DNA from: Williamsia sp. CHRR-6
Lineage (GTDB): Bacteria; Actinomycetota; Actinomycetes; Mycobacteriales; Mycobacteriaceae
Assembly (NCBI RefSeq): GCF_018474015.1
Contig: NZ_JAHCSG010000005.1
Coordinates: forward strand, 62,001-126,000
Reading direction: 5' to 3'
DNA: 64,000 bases
Part shown: positions 44,766 through 55,356 of the stretch, piece by piece
How the letters are laid out: the number at the start of each line of letters is the position of its first letter
Position numbering within the stretch: the first letter of the stretch is position 1
The notes under the pieces: model-generated
What the model was told of the DNA's origin: nothing
What the model saw: only the letters and a program-made list of their open reading frames with translations
The model's database searches: none
Translations under genes and position numbers: made by a program

Positions 44766-46793
44766 GTGTCCACAGTGTCGAAGCTTTCCGTAGCGGCCAA
44801 GCGACTGGTCCTCGGACGACCCTTCCGCAGTGACACCCTGGGACACACGCTGCTACCCAAGCGCATCGCCCTGCCGGTCTTCGCCTCCGATGCCATGTCC
44901 TCGGTGGCCTACGCGCCGCAAGAGATCTTCCTGGTGCTGTCGGTGGCCGGACTGACCGCCTACAGCTACACCATCTGGATCGGTCTGGCCGTCGCGGTGA
45001 TGATGGCGGTGGTGGTGGCCAGCTACCGCCAGAACGTGCACGCCTACCCCTCCGGTGGCGGCGACTACGAGGTGGCCACGGTAAACCTCGGGCCGTCGGC
45101 AGGGCTCACCGTGGGCAGCGCGCTGCTCGTCGACTACGTCCTCACCGTGGCGGTGTCGATCTCCTCGGCGGCGGAGAACTTCGGCTCGGCCATCCCGTTC
45201 GTCGAAGAGCATCGGGTGCTGTTCTGCGTTGCGGCCATCATCATCCTCACCAGTGTCAACCTTCGCGGCATCCGTGAATCGGGCGCGGCATTCGCCATCC
45301 CCACCTACGCCTTCATCTTCGGCATGATCGTCATGTTGGCCTGGGGGCTGATACAGGTGTACGTGCTCGGCGACGACGTACGTTCGGAGACCGCTGATTT
45401 CGGGATCAAGGCCGAGCAGGGTCACCTCGTCGGTATCGCGTTCGTCTTCCTCATCGCGCGGGCGTTCTCGTCGGGGTGTGCGGCGCTGACCGGTGTGGAG
45501 GCGATCAGCAACGGCGTACCGGCGTTCCGCAAACCCAAGTCCCGCAACGCCGCCACCACGCTGCTATTGCTCGGGTCGATCGCGGTGGTGCTGCTGCTGG
45601 GGATGATCGTGTTGGCCCGCAAGATCGGCGCGAAGTACGTCGAGGACCCCGCGGCCGATCTCACCGGCGCGCCCGACGGTTATCAGCAGAAGTCGCTGGT
45701 GGCGCAGCTCGCCGACGCGGTGTTCAACGGGTTCACCCCCGGCTTCTACTTCGTCACCACGGTGACCGCACTGATTCTGGTGCTGGCCGCCAACACCGCC
45801 TTCAACGGCTTCCCGGTGCTCGGATCGGTTCTGGCGCAGGACCGCTACCTGCCGCGTCAGCTGCACACCCGCGGTGATCGCCTGGCCTTCAGCAACGGCA
45901 TCTTGTTCCTCGCGGCGGCCGCCATCATCTTCGTCGTCGCCTTCGGGGCGCAGGTGACCGCGCTGATCCAGCTCTACATCGTCGGTGTGTTCGTGTCCTT
46001 CACACTCAGTCAGATCGGGATGGTGCGGCACTGGACCCGGCACCTCAAGACCGAGACCGACCCCAGTGCCCGGTCGCGCATGTACCGATCCCGGATCATC
46101 AACTCCATCGGGCTGATGATGACCGGCTCGGTGCTGATCATCGTGCTGATCACGAAGTTCCTCGCCGGAGCTTGGATCGCGATCGTCGCGATGGTGTCGA
46201 TCTTCGTGCTGATGCGGATGATCCATCGCCACTACGCGTCGGTGCAGGAAGAACTCGACGACGACGACTACGAGATCGTGCTGCCGAGCCGGACGCACTC
46301 GGTGGTCCTGGTGTCGAAGCTGCACCTGCCCACCCGGCGGGCCCTGGCTTACGCCCGGGCGACCAGACCCGATGTGCTGGAAGCGATCACGGTCAATGTC
46401 GACGACGGCGACACGCGTCGGCTGGTGGCCGAGTGGGAGGACTCCGATGTGACCGTCCCGCTGAAGGTGATCGCCTCGCCGTATCGCGAGATCACCCGCC
46501 CGGTGGTGGAATACGTCCGCCGGGTGCGTCGGGAGTCTCCTCGCGATGTCATCACGGTCTTCATCCCCGAGTACGTGGTGGGCCACTGGTGGGAGCAGAT
46601 CCTGCACAACCAGTCGGCACTGCGGCTCAAGGGGCGGTTGCTGTTCGAGCCAGGTGTGATGGTGACGTCGGTGCCCTGGCAGCTCACCTCATCGGATCGC
46701 CGCAAGAACCGCGATGGCGTGTACCCCGCCCCCGGAGACGCACGTCGTGGGATGGTGCCCACCGAGAACCTGCGCGGGCCTCGATCGACATGA
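44766..46793 (+). CDS. APC-family potassium importer, KimA-like (Rv2690-like)
   Basis: Inner-membrane permease of 675 residues: about 12 transmembrane helices within 30-475, opening LLPKRIALPVFASDAMSSVAYAPQEI, typical of KUP/KimA transporters, and a cytosolic C-terminal domain (about 500-660) of USP-like fold (SVVLVSKLHLPTRRAL). KimA in Bacillus is a H+/K+ symporter inhibited by cyclic di-AMP; that regulation is inference here. Divergent from ceoB/ceoC, which likely regulate it. GTG start; final 25 residues are polar tail. Confidence 0.87.
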   Translation: MSTVSKLSVAAKRLVLGRPFRSDTLGHTLLPKRIALPVFASDAMSSVAYAPQEIFLVLSVAGLTAYSYTIWIGLAVAVMMAVVVASYRQNVHAYPSGGGDYEVATVNLGPSAGLTVGSALLVDYVLTVAVSISSAAENFGSAIPFVEEHRVLFCVAAIIILTSVNLRGIRESGAAFAIPTYAFIFGMIVMLAWGLIQVYVLGDDVRSETADFGIKAEQGHLVGIAFVFLIARAFSSGCAALTGVEAISNGVPAFRKPKSRNAATTLLLLGSIAVVLLLGMIVLARKIGAKYVEDPAADLTGAPDGYQQKSLVAQLADAVFNGFTPGFYFVTTVTALILVLAANTAFNGFPVLGSVLAQDRYLPRQLHTRGDRLAFSNGILFLAAAAIIFVVAFGAQVTALIQLYIVGVFVSFTLSQIGMVRHWTRHLKTETDPSARSRMYRSRIINSIGLMMTGSVLIIVLITKFLAGAWIAIVAMVSIFVLMRMIHRHYASVQEELDDDDYEIVLPSRTHSVVLVSKLHLPTRRALAYARATRPDVLEAITVNVDDGDTRRLVAEWEDSDVTVPLKVIASPYREITRPVVEYVRRVRRESPRDVITVFIPEYVVGHWWEQILHNQSALRLKGRLLFEPGVMVTSVPWQLTSSDRRKNRDGVYPAPGDARRGMVPTENLRGPRST

Positions 46794-46803
46794 TCCGACG
46801 CCG

Positions 46804-48144
46804 ATGAGCGGATCTGGTTGGCAGGGAAGTAGTTTCGAGTTGGCAGACCTGCGTCCGGCCAACGGCGGCGAGATGGTCGGGCGGCACGAGGGTCGGGCGG
46901 TGTTCGTGCGTGGGGCGTTACCCGGCGAACGGGTGCGAGTGCGGGTGACCGAGGATCGGGCGGCCGCCTACTGTCGGGCCACGGTGACCGACGTGCTCGC
47001 CGCGGCCCCGACACGCATCGAGCCCCGATGTGCCGCAGCGGCCTCCGGGGCCGGGTGTTGCGACCTGTCGTTCGTGTCCGATGCCGGTGCCGCACAGATC
47101 AAGTCGCAGGTCCTGCACGACGTCCTCACCCGGATCGGCGGGTTGTCAGAGCAGCGGTGCCACGAGTTGATCGCGCCCCTGTCGATTCTGGGTGAATCCA
47201 CCGGCTGGCGCACCCGGACCCGGCTCGCGGTCGACGCCGACGGCAACGCCGGAGTACGCGCTCACGGCTCGGATGCGGTGGTGACGGTCGCGTGTGCCCA
47301 ACCGGTCGACGGACTGCTCGACGGGATCGCCGAATCCGACTGGACGCCCGGCACCGAGCTGGTGGCGGTGCGCGACGACGACGGTCGACACCATGTGGCG
47401 CAACTTCAGCGACCGCACGACTCGCGGCGGGGATCGGGCCGGGGTGCGCGAGACCGGCGTGGCCGCGCACAGCAGGCGCGCGCGGCGTCGGCGCGGCGTA
47501 CCCCGCGGGTCGTCATCGGATCGTCGGTGGTCTGCCAACGGGTCGGCGACCAGGAGTGGCAGCTGCCGATCACCTCGTTCTGGCAGGCCCACACCCGCGC
47601 ACCCGAGTTCTACAGCGCTGCGGTGCGGCGCGCGGTGACCCAGCTGGCCCCGGCTGCGCGGACCGCGTGGGATCTCTACGGCGGGGTCGGGGTGTTCGCG
47701 GCGGCGCTGCGCGCGCAGGCCACCGAGCTCGAACGCGTCGTCCTCGTCGAATCGGATCCGGCGGCGGCAGGCTGCGCGCAGAACACGTTCGCCGACGACG
47801 CCCGGATCATCGTCGATCGAGCGCCGGTGGCGCAGCGACTGCGCGATCTGCCCCCGGCACAGGTGGTGATCTGTGATCCACCGCGCACCGGGGTCGGGGC
47901 GCAGGTGGTGGCCGGCATCTGTGCGGCGGCACCGGATCTGGTGGTCCACATCGGCTGCGATGTCGCCACATTCGCCCGAGACCTACGTGCCTATGCCAGC
48001 GCTGGATACCAGCCGGTCGGCATCACGCCCGTCGATGCGTTCCCGTTGACCCACCACCTCGAGGTGATCGCGGTGCTGCGCCCAGCGCACGAGGTCGGGC
48101 CGACCACACGGTCAGGTGACGTCACGAACACCACACCCGCGTGA
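46804..48144 (+). CDS. TrmA/RlmD-type RNA (uracil-5-)methyltransferase
   Basis: SAM-dependent RNA methyltransferase of 446 residues. N-terminal TRAM domain (about 8-60, NGGEMVGRHEGRAVFVRGALPGERV), a cysteine cluster (RCAAAASGAGCC) that may be a degenerate Fe-S site, the SAM region (DLYGGVGVFAAALR) and CDPPRTGVG. The expected catalytic Cys is in IGCDVATFARD. An Arg/Ala-rich insertion at about 200-235 separates the two halves. Ortholog of Rv2689c. ATG at 46804; it follows the KimA-like gene by 10 nt. Confidence 0.87.
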   Translation: MSGSGWQGSSFELADLRPANGGEMVGRHEGRAVFVRGALPGERVRVRVTEDRAAAYCRATVTDVLAAAPTRIEPRCAAAASGAGCCDLSFVSDAGAAQIKSQVLHDVLTRIGGLSEQRCHELIAPLSILGESTGWRTRTRLAVDADGNAGVRAHGSDAVVTVACAQPVDGLLDGIAESDWTPGTELVAVRDDDGRHHVAQLQRPHDSRRGSGRGARDRRGRAQQARAASARRTPRVVIGSSVVCQRVGDQEWQLPITSFWQAHTRAPEFYSAAVRRAVTQLAPAARTAWDLYGGVGVFAAALRAQATELERVVLVESDPAAAGCAQNTFADDARIIVDRAPVAQRLRDLPPAQVVICDPPRTGVGAQVVAGICAAAPDLVVHIGCDVATFARDLRAYASAGYQPVGITPVDAFPLTHHLEVIAVLRPAHEVGPTTRSGDVTNTTPA

Positions 48145-48179
48145 GGTCCTCGACACCGATGCCGGGCCAACCGCATCCG

Positions 48180-48185
48180 TAGACT
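48180..48185 (+). promoter_or_regulatory. Possible dxs -10 element
   Basis: TAGACT lies 29 nt before the dxs ATG; start of transcription would be near 48192, leaving room for the GAGGAG ribosome site. No clear -35. Confidence 0.4.
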
Positions 48186-48214
48186 GGCGAGACGTACTTG
48201 AGTGAGGAGCGTCC

Positions 48215-50131
48215 ATGGGCGTGCTCGATCGGATCACATCACCGGACGATCTCCGGTCGCTGAACGCTGCGCAGCTCGATGCTTTGGCGCGCGAGATCCG
48301 CGACTTCCTGGTCGACAAGGTCTCGGCCACCGGAGGTCACCTGGGTCCCAACCTCGGCGTGGTCGAGTTGACCCTCGCCCTGCATCGGGTGTTCTCCTCC
48401 CCAGACGACGCGATCATCTTCGACACCGGGCACCAGTCCTACGTGCACAAGATCGTCACCGGGCGCCGCGACAAGTTCGACACCTTGCGTCAACGTGACG
48501 GGCTGACCGGATATCAGGAGCGGGCCGAGAGCGAGCACGACTGGGTGGAGTCGTCCCACGCCTCGGCGGCACTGTCCTACGCCGACGGGTTGAGCAAGGC
48601 GTTCGAGCTGAGCGGGCAGGACCGACATGTGGTGGCGGTCGTCGGCGACGGGGCACTGACCGGCGGGATGTGCTGGGAGGCGCTGAACAACATCGCCTCG
48701 GGCAATCGCCCGCTGGTGGTCGTGGTCAACGACAACGGGCGATCCTATGCGCCCACCATCGGCGGGTTCGCCGATCATCTGTCTGCGCTGCGGATGCAGC
48801 CGGGCTACGAGCGCGTCCTCGAGGGTGCGCGGCGGGCGATCACCGGGGTACCGAAGGTGGGGTCGCTGGCGTTCGCGATGCTGCACAGCGTCAAGAGCGG
48901 GATGAAAGACTTCTTGTCCCCGCAGGCCATGTTCTCCGATCTCGGGGTGAAGTACCTCGGACCCGTCGACGGGCACGATCAACACGCACTGGAGACCGCG
49001 TTGTCGCGAGCCAAGGCGTTCGGCGGTCCGGTCATCGTGCATGCGGTCACCGAGAAGGGTCACGGGTACGCGCCGGCGGTCAACGACGAGGCCGACCAGA
49101 TGCACGGCATCGGCGTCATCGACCCGACCACCGGTCAGGCAACCGCAGTGGCTCCGCTGGACTGGACGTCGGTCTTCTCGGCCGCGATGGTCGAGGCCGG
49201 GGCGCGTCGCCGCGACGTGGTGGCCATCACCGCGGCGATGGCTGCACCCACCGGCCTCGCGGCCTTCGGGGAGCGGTTCCCCGACCGGCTCTTCGATGTC
49301 GGCATCGCCGAACAGCATGCGCTCACCTCGGCGGCTGGTCTGGCGCTCGGTGGAATGCATCCGGTGGTCGCCATCTACTCCACCTTCCTCAACCGCGCAT
49401 TCGACCAACTGCTGATGGATGTGGCGCTCCTGCGCCAGCCGGTCACGCTGGTGCTGGACCGCTCCGGGGTGACCGGTCCCGACGGTCCCAGCCACCACGG
49501 GATGTGGGATCTGTCGTTGATGGCCCTGGTGCCCGGACTGCGGGTGGCCGCCCCCCGCGACGCGGTGCGGCTACGGGAGGAACTCGACGAGGCTCTCCAG
49601 GTCGACGATGGCCCGACCGCGCTGCGTTACTCCAAAGGTGCGGTACCCGAGGACATTCGGGCAGTGGAGCGTCTCGACGACGGAACCGACGTGCTCTACC
49701 GCGGTGCCGCGGGAGTCGACGGTGACGTCTTGATCGTCGCGGTCGGATCGTTCTGCCCCCTTGCCGTGGACACCGCGCAGCGGCTGGCCAAGCAGGGAAT
49801 CACGGCCACTGTCGTCGATCCGCGCTGGGTGTTGCCGGTTCGCGACTCGATGGTCGATCTGGCGCGTCACCATCGCCTGGTGGTCACCGTGGAGGACAGC
49901 GGTGTGCACGGTGGCGTCGGCTCGGCGGTCAGCGACCGATTGCGGGCCGCCGGTGTGGAGGTGCCGGTTCAGCAGCGCGGTATCGCTCAGCAGTTCCTGG
50001 CCCATGGCAGCCGGGGCCAGTTGCTGGGTGATCTGGGGTTGACCGCCCAGGACATCGCTCGCGCCATCACGGCCACGGTGTCGCGCTTGCAGGCCTCGCC
50101 CTCGACCGACGACATCACCGCCGACAGCTGA
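48215..50131 (+). CDS. dxs: 1-deoxy-D-xylulose-5-phosphate synthase
   Basis: Thiamine-diphosphate enzyme that joins pyruvate and glyceraldehyde 3-phosphate, first step of the MEP isoprenoid pathway. The 638-residue protein has the transketolase-like layout: [13 protein letters not shown] with His42, [16 protein letters not shown] (ThDP/Mg motif, 144-159), the pyrimidine domain ([15 protein letters not shown]), and a C-terminal domain. ATG 48215 is preceded by GAGGAG. It converges with the RNase D gene; stops are 2 nt apart. Confidence 0.97.
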   Translation: MGVLDRITSPDDLRSLNAAQLDALAREIRDFLVDKVSATGGHLGPNLGVVELTLALHRVFSSPDDAIIFDTGHQSYVHKIVTGRRDKFDTLRQRDGLTGYQERAESEHDWVESSHASAALSYADGLSKAFELSGQDRHVVAVVGDGALTGGMCWEALNNIASGNRPLVVVVNDNGRSYAPTIGGFADHLSALRMQPGYERVLEGARRAITGVPKVGSLAFAMLHSVKSGMKDFLSPQAMFSDLGVKYLGPVDGHDQHALETALSRAKAFGGPVIVHAVTEKGHGYAPAVNDEADQMHGIGVIDPTTGQATAVAPLDWTSVFSAAMVEAGARRRDVVAITAAMAAPTGLAAFGERFPDRLFDVGIAEQHALTSAAGLALGGMHPVVAIYSTFLNRAFDQLLMDVALLRQPVTLVLDRSGVTGPDGPSHHGMWDLSLMALVPGLRVAAPRDAVRLREELDEALQVDDGPTALRYSKGAVPEDIRAVERLDDGTDVLYRGAAGVDGDVLIVAVGSFCPLAVDTAQRLAKQGITATVVDPRWVLPVRDSMVDLARHHRLVVTVEDSGVHGGVGSAVSDRLRAAGVEVPVQQRGIAQQFLAHGSRGQLLGDLGLTAQDIARAITATVSRLQASPSTDDITADS

Positions 50132-50133
50132 GA

Positions 50134-51474
50134 TCAGGTGGTCTCGTCGGGGGAGTGATCTCCAGCCGACGCCGCGTCCGGGTCTGACGGTTCGGGCCCG
50201 GCGGGTTCGGGGTCGGCTGGCGGGGACGTCTCTTCGTCGCGGAACGCGGCGGTGAGCAGCGGAGCGCACAGGTCTCGTTGCCAGGCGCGCGCACCACCGG
50301 CGGCCAACCGCTCGACGATCGCGGTTTCGGTCACCGGTTCGACGCCGTCCCAACACAGTTGCCGGAGCAGGTCGGGTGCCAACAGGTTCTCCATCGGGGT
50401 GCCCACCGACTCCGACAGCGCGGTCATCTGCTTGCGTGCGCGCGTGATTCGTTGCGCAGCAACGGGATTACGGTTTGACCAGCGGCTCACCGGCGGCAGA
50501 CCCACCCCGCCGGCGCTGCGCGGTGGCAGCTCAGAGGTCGGCAGTGCCGCTGCTCGTCGAATCGCCGCGAACCACCGCTGGGCCTGACGCCGCTGCCGGT
50601 GGCCGCCGAACACCGGCAGCGCCGTCAACGCGTCGACCGAATCTGGTGCGGCGAGAGCGGCCGCGACGATCGCCGAGTCGGGTAGTACCCGCCCGGGCGC
50701 GATGTCACGGTCGGCGGCGTAGGCCTCCCGGGTGGCCCACAGCTCCCGCACGATGGCCAACGCCCGGGGTGTCTTGACGGTGTGCAGCGACGAGGTTCGA
50801 CGCCACCGGTCCACCCGCGGGGGCGGCTCGGGCTTGGTCCGGACGTGGTCGAATTCCTGTGCTGCCCAATCATCTTTACCGGCAGCCACCAACGCCGCCT
50901 GTACGGCGTCGCGTAGTTCGACGAGTACCTCGACGTCGAGGGCGGCGTAGTTGAGCCACTCTGCCGGTAGGGGCCGACGAGACCAGTCCGCCGCACCATG
51001 CCCCTTGGCCAGGCCCAAGCCCAAGAAGTGGGCCACCATCGCGGCCAGATTCACCCGGGCCAGGCCCAACAGGCGTCCGGCGAGTTCGGTGTCGAACAGG
51101 TCGGCACAGACAAAACCGAGTTCCCGCAGGCACGGCAGGTCCTGATCGGCGGCGTGTAACACCCACTGCGGTCCCTCGAGCACGGCGATCAAGGAACCCA
51201 ACGCCTCGGGATGATCGACCGGGTCGATCAACATCGATCCGCTGCCCGCCCGTCGGATCTGGATCAGGTAGGCCCGCCCGGAATACCGGAACCCGGAGGC
51301 GCGCTCGGTGTCCAGGGCGATCGGACCCGATCCTTGCGCGAGACGTCGTGCGGCACGGTCGAATTCGTCCGGTGTCGCGAGCAGCGGGGGAACTCCGTCG
51401 GCGGGCTCGGTCAGCGGTGTGACCTCGGGCTCACCCGATGCCTCGGCGCCGTCGGGCGGGTCCGGAGAGATCAT
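50134..51474 (-). CDS. Ribonuclease D-like 3'-5' exonuclease with HRDC domain
   Basis: Protein of 446 residues. DEDD exonuclease domain: IALDTERASGFRYSGRAYLIQIRR (motif I, Asp-x-Glu), VLHAADQDLPCL (motif II), and WLNYAALDVEVLVEL (motif III, D-x3-Y region), followed by an HRDC domain. The usual target is tRNA 3' processing; unproven here. ATG 51474 follows family layout, although the frame is open to 51825. It lies 4 nt downstream of the DUF3000 gene. Confidence 0.9.
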   Translation of the reverse strand: MISPDPPDGAEASGEPEVTPLTEPADGVPPLLATPDEFDRAARRLAQGSGPIALDTERASGFRYSGRAYLIQIRRAGSGSMLIDPVDHPEALGSLIAVLEGPQWVLHAADQDLPCLRELGFVCADLFDTELAGRLLGLARVNLAAMVAHFLGLGLAKGHGAADWSRRPLPAEWLNYAALDVEVLVELRDAVQAALVAAGKDDWAAQEFDHVRTKPEPPPRVDRWRRTSSLHTVKTPRALAIVRELWATREAYAADRDIAPGRVLPDSAIVAAALAAPDSVDALTALPVFGGHRQRRQAQRWFAAIRRAAALPTSELPPRSAGGVGLPPVSRWSNRNPVAAQRITRARKQMTALSESVGTPMENLLAPDLLRQLCWDGVEPVTETAIVERLAAGGARAWQRDLCAPLLTAAFRDEETSPPADPEPAGPEPSDPDAASAGDHSPDETT

Positions 51475-51478
51475 CGGG

Positions 51479-52120
51479 TCAGCGGGCGTTGCTGTCGAAG
51501 CTGACCACACCGGCCGGCGGCAGTCCGGCGGCGGAGGCGAGTGCTTCGCAGAACGCTTCCACGTGTGACGACAGATCCAGACCGGTCGCCGTCCACGACG
51601 CCCGTAACTCGAGCTGATGGGCTCGGGGAGGTCCGGCGATGTCGCCGTAGCGCACCGAGGTCGTCGAGGTGACGGTCCCGCCCAGCGCGGTGATCTCGGT
51701 GTTCGCCAGCGCGTCGACCAGCCAACTCCACGCCACCTCGGGCAGCAGCGGATCGGTGGCCAGTGCCGCCTCCACCTCGGCCTGCATGAACGCCACCAGA
51801 CGCATCGTCCCGTTCCACGCCTCATGACCGTCTGGGTCGTGCAGCAGGATCAGTCGGCCGAAGGCGCTGCCCTCGGAATCGGTGGGTACCTCGGCGCCCT
51901 CGGCCAGGGTGGGCCGGACCTCCACGCCCAAGGCATGGCTGTAGGGCGCCAGGCGCTGCGGTGGACGGATGCTGCCGACCTCGATCTCGGGCCGGATACG
52001 GGCACGATCCAGCGAATCGACTGCGGTGCGGAAATCGGCAGGCTCCGCGCAAGCCCCGAGAGAGGTCACAGCTGCGACGGTAAGCCGCACCGCCGGTCGG
52101 CGGTAGGAGGCGCGCCGCAT
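51479..52120 (-). CDS. DUF3000 domain-containing protein
   Basis: Protein of 213 residues of the DUF3000 family (Rv2680), with [10 protein letters not shown] and [28 protein letters not shown]. Function unknown. ATG 52120 chosen; in-frame upstream codons to 52207 would overlap the hemE start. Followed after 4 nt by the RNase D gene. Confidence 0.87.
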   Translation of the reverse strand: MRRASYRRPAVRLTVAAVTSLGACAEPADFRTAVDSLDRARIRPEIEVGSIRPPQRLAPYSHALGVEVRPTLAEGAEVPTDSEGSAFGRLILLHDPDGHEAWNGTMRLVAFMQAEVEAALATDPLLPEVAWSWLVDALANTEITALGGTVTSTTSVRYGDIAGPPRAHQLELRASWTATGLDLSSHVEAFCEALASAAGLPPAGVVSFDSNAR

Positions 52121-52137
52121 CGTGGCAGCATGGGACG

Positions 52138-53211
52138 GTGACCAGCGCCCCGACCCCATCGTCCCCATCGCCGTCGTCGGATCAGCTGCCGCTGGTCGCC
52201 GCGGCAACCGGTCTGCAACCCGCCCGCCGTCCGGTGTGGTTCATGCGTCAGGCCGGGCGCAGCCTGCCTGAATACCGGGCGATCCGGGCCGGGCGAGGCA
52301 TGTTGGAAGCCTGTTTCGACTCTGATCTGGTCACCGAGATCACTCTGCAGCCGGTGCGTCGTCACGGCGTGGACGCGGCCATCCTGTTCTCCGACATCGT
52401 GGTTCCACTCAAGGCGGCCGGGGTGGATCTCGACATCGTCGCCGGCACCGGTCCGGTCATCGCCAACCCCGTACGGGACGAGGCGAGCATCCGTGCACTG
52501 CCGCATCTGCTGCCCGCCGAGGTCGGTGCGGTGGGTCGCGCGGTGACGCGTCTGATCGCCGAACTGCCTGCGGGGGTGGCGCTGATCGGTTTCGCCGGTG
52601 CCCCGTTCACCCTGGCCTCGTACCTGGTCGAGGGTGGACCGAGTCGCAACTACGAGCGCACCAAGGCGCTGATGCACGGGTCGCCGCAGGTGTGGCATCA
52701 GCTGGTCGGGCGCTTGGCCGACATCACCATCGCGTTCCTGCGGGTGCAACTCGACGCGGGTGTGCACGCGGTGCAGCTGTTCGACTCATGGGCGGGCGCG
52801 CTGTCGTTGGCCGACTACACCGAGTTCGTCGCGCCGCACAGCGCACGGGTGCTGGCCGAGGTGGCCGAGTATCGGCGGCCGCGCATCCACTTCGGGGTGG
52901 GCACCGGTGAGTTGTTGGGTGCGATGGGCCACGTGGGTGCCGATGTGGTCGGCGTGGACTGGCGCATCCCGCTTGACGTCGCCGCCGACCGGGTGGGTCC
53001 TGGAAAAGCGTTGCAGGGCAACCTCGATCCTGCGGTGCTCTTCGCGCCCTGGGAGGTCGTGGAAGCCCACGTGCGGCGCATCGTCGCCGAGGGCGACCGC
53101 GCGCGGGCGGCCGGCGCCGCCGGGCACATCGTCAACCTTGGCCATGGGGTGTTGCCTGCCACCGATCCTGATGTGTTGACCCGAGTGGTCGAGCTGGTGC
53201 ATTCGCTGTGA
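52138..53211 (+). CDS. hemE: Uroporphyrinogen decarboxylase
   Basis: Converts uroporphyrinogen III to coproporphyrinogen III. The 357-residue protein has [20 protein letters not shown] (substrate-binding Arg cluster), the catalytic Asp region [23 protein letters not shown] and C-terminal [17 protein letters not shown] 52138 start. First gene of hemE-hemY-hemQ; overlaps the next by 4 nt and diverges from DUF3000. Confidence 0.97.
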   Translation: MTSAPTPSSPSPSSDQLPLVAAATGLQPARRPVWFMRQAGRSLPEYRAIRAGRGMLEACFDSDLVTEITLQPVRRHGVDAAILFSDIVVPLKAAGVDLDIVAGTGPVIANPVRDEASIRALPHLLPAEVGAVGRAVTRLIAELPAGVALIGFAGAPFTLASYLVEGGPSRNYERTKALMHGSPQVWHQLVGRLADITIAFLRVQLDAGVHAVQLFDSWAGALSLADYTEFVAPHSARVLAEVAEYRRPRIHFGVGTGELLGAMGHVGADVVGVDWRIPLDVAADRVGPGKALQGNLDPAVLFAPWEVVEAHVRRIVAEGDRARAAGAAGHIVNLGHGVLPATDPDVLTRVVELVHSL

Positions 53212-54596
53212 GTGGGTCGGAGCCGTCGGTGGCGGTGATCGGCGCTGGCATATCCGGGTCGGTGGCGGCCTACCGTGCCCGCGCCGCGTTGGGTCCGGCC
53301 GCCACGATCGACGTCTTCGAGGCCGCATCGCATCCGGGTGGCCTGCTCAGCGCTCGGACGGTGGGCGGCCGCACCGTCGACGCGGGCGCGGAGTCGTTCA
53401 TCGTCCGCCGCCCCGAGGCTGTCGCGCTGATCGCCGAACTCGGGCTCGATACCCATGTGGTCCGTCCCACCGGTCGCCGGCCGGCACTCCTTGCCACCGG
53501 TGTTCTGCGTGAGTTGCCGCGACCGACGTTGATGGGCATCCCCGCAACCGTCGACGCGGTGGACGACGTGATCGCCCCCGCCGACCGGGCGCTGATGGCC
53601 GACGAATCTCGACGGCCGCTGTCATGGTCGCCGGGCGACGACGTGGCGATCGGGGAGTTGGTCGCGCGACGCTTCGGCCGTTCGGTGGTCGACCGCAGCG
53701 TCGACCCGATGCTGTCGGGGGTGTACTCGTGCCACTCCGACGACATCGGCGTGCGCGCGGCGTTGCCGCAGCTGGCTGCCCGCCTCGATGCCGGTGCCCC
53801 GAGCCTGGGGGCGGCGATCAGCTCGCTGCTGCCGCCGCCGTCCTCGGCGCCGGTGTTCGGGGCCATCGACGAGGGCTACCGGCTGCTGATCGACACCCTG
53901 CTGGAAACCGCCGGGACACGGCTGCACCGCGAGTGTGCGGTATCGGCGGTCCGCCCGTCGGGTGCGCGCTGGGAGGTGCACTCGGCGACCGACACCACCG
54001 TTGCCGACGCGGTCCTGGTCTGTGTTCCGGCGTCGGCGGCGGCGTTGATCCTCGCCGATGGGGTGCCAGAGGTGGCCGCGGCGCTGCGGCGGGTGGAGAT
54101 CGCCGGGTCGGGGCTGGTGCTGCTGGCGTTACGCGACGATCTGCAGCTACCCGATCACTCTGGTGTGTTGGTGGCCACTGGGGAGGCGACGCGAGCCAAG
54201 GCCATCACCCTGTCGTCTCAGAAGTGGAGCCATCTGAGCGGGGGACCTGTCTTGGTGCGGGCGTCGTTCGGTCGTCTCGGTGACCCGATCGACACGATCG
54301 ACGACGAGACGCTGATCACCTCGGCGGTCGCCGACCTCGACTTGATCAGCGGGCTCTCGGGTGGGCCGTCGATCGGCGCCGAGGATGTGATCGACGCGGT
54401 GGTGCAACGGTGGCCGGTGGGGTTGCCGCGATATGCCCCAGGGCATCTCGACATCGTGGCTGCGGTGGCGGCGGGCCGCCCGCGCGGACTCGCGTTGTGC
54501 GGGTCGGCCTATGACGGCGTGGGTGTCCCGGCGTGTGTGAAGCGGGCCGATGGGGCAGTTGCCCAGATTGTCGGAGACCTTGCCGCGACGGGGTGA
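53208..54596 (+). CDS. hemY: Coproporphyrinogen III / protoporphyrinogen oxidase HemY type
   Basis: FAD-dependent oxidase of 462 residues. N-terminal dinucleotide motif [46 protein letters not shown], and C-terminal [21 protein letters not shown]. Because HemQ follows and no HemF/N is seen here, the enzyme most likely acts on coproporphyrinogen III, as in the actinobacterial coproporphyrin route. Start overlaps hemE by 4 nt. Followed by hemQ after 42 nt. Confidence 0.93.
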   Translation: MSGSEPSVAVIGAGISGSVAAYRARAALGPAATIDVFEAASHPGGLLSARTVGGRTVDAGAESFIVRRPEAVALIAELGLDTHVVRPTGRRPALLATGVLRELPRPTLMGIPATVDAVDDVIAPADRALMADESRRPLSWSPGDDVAIGELVARRFGRSVVDRSVDPMLSGVYSCHSDDIGVRAALPQLAARLDAGAPSLGAAISSLLPPPSSAPVFGAIDEGYRLLIDTLLETAGTRLHRECAVSAVRPSGARWEVHSATDTTVADAVLVCVPASAAALILADGVPEVAAALRRVEIAGSGLVLLALRDDLQLPDHSGVLVATGEATRAKAITLSSQKWSHLSGGPVLVRASFGRLGDPIDTIDDETLITSAVADLDLISGLSGGPSIGAEDVIDAVVQRWPVGLPRYAPGHLDIVAAVAAGRPRGLALCGSAYDGVGVPACVKRADGAVAQIVGDLAATG

Positions 54597-54638
54597 ACCG
54601 CATGGTCGGCGTGCCCGCGACGGTGGCACCATGGAGTC

Positions 54639-55334
54639 ATGACGCGCCTCGACTATGCCGAAATCAACTCCACGGTCCGCTACCTGATGTTCTCGGTGTT
54701 CTCTGTCCGCCCGGGCGAGTTGCCCGAGGACCGGGCCGAGGTGATCGCCGAGACCCGGACGTTCTTCGACAAGCTCGAGACCGGTGACGTGGTGGTCCGC
54801 GGGCTTTACGACGTGGCCGGGATGCGGGCCGACGCCGACTACATGATCTGGTGGCATGCCGAGCACGTCGAGGATCTGCAGAAGGCGTACGCCGATTTCC
54901 GTCGCACCACAGCGTTGGGCAAGGCCAGCAACCCGGTCTGGAGCAACGTCGCCCTGCATCGGCCTGCGGAGTTCAACAAGAGCCACGTACCGGCGTTCCT
55001 CGCCGGTGAGGAGGCCGGCGCCTACATCTGCGTGTACCCGTTCGTGCGCTCCTACGAGTGGTACCTGCTGCCCGACGCCGAGCGTCGAAAGATGTTGGCC
55101 GATCACGGAATTGCCGCCCGAGCCTACAAAGACGTCCGCGCGAACACCGTTGCCTCGTTCGCCCTCGGCGACTACGAGTGGCTGCTGGCGTTCGAGGCGC
55201 CGGAGTTGCACCGCATCGTTGATCTGATGCGAGACCTGCGGGCCACCGAGGCGCGCTTGCACGTGCGCGAGGAGACCCCGTTCTTCACCGGGCCGCGAGT
55301 CCCCGTCGAGCAGCTCGTCACCTCGGTGCCCTGA
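54639..55334 (+). CDS. hemQ: Coproheme decarboxylase HemQ (chlorite dismutase-like)
   Basis: Last enzyme of the coproporphyrin-dependent haem route, oxidatively decarboxylating coproheme to haem b. The 231-residue protein has the family motifs [24 protein letters not shown], and [14 protein letters not shown] containing the tyrosine expected to act in catalysis, plus MLADHG with a His typical of the haem site. Start ATG 54639. It follows hemE-hemY; converges with msrB. Confidence 0.95.
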   Translation: MTRLDYAEINSTVRYLMFSVFSVRPGELPEDRAEVIAETRTFFDKLETGDVVVRGLYDVAGMRADADYMIWWHAEHVEDLQKAYADFRRTTALGKASNPVWSNVALHRPAEFNKSHVPAFLAGEEAGAYICVYPFVRSYEWYLLPDAERRKMLADHGIAARAYKDVRANTVASFALGDYEWLLAFEAPELHRIVDLMRDLRATEARLHVREETPFFTGPRVPVEQLVTSVP

Positions 55335-55356
55335 AGCCGCAGCGGCCGGCGGCGGC

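Noticed and set aside
54147-55262. 371-codon minus-strand frame opposite hemY and hemQ
   Set aside because: Spans two unrelated sense genes and the gap between them, which a real gene would hardly do; no motif.
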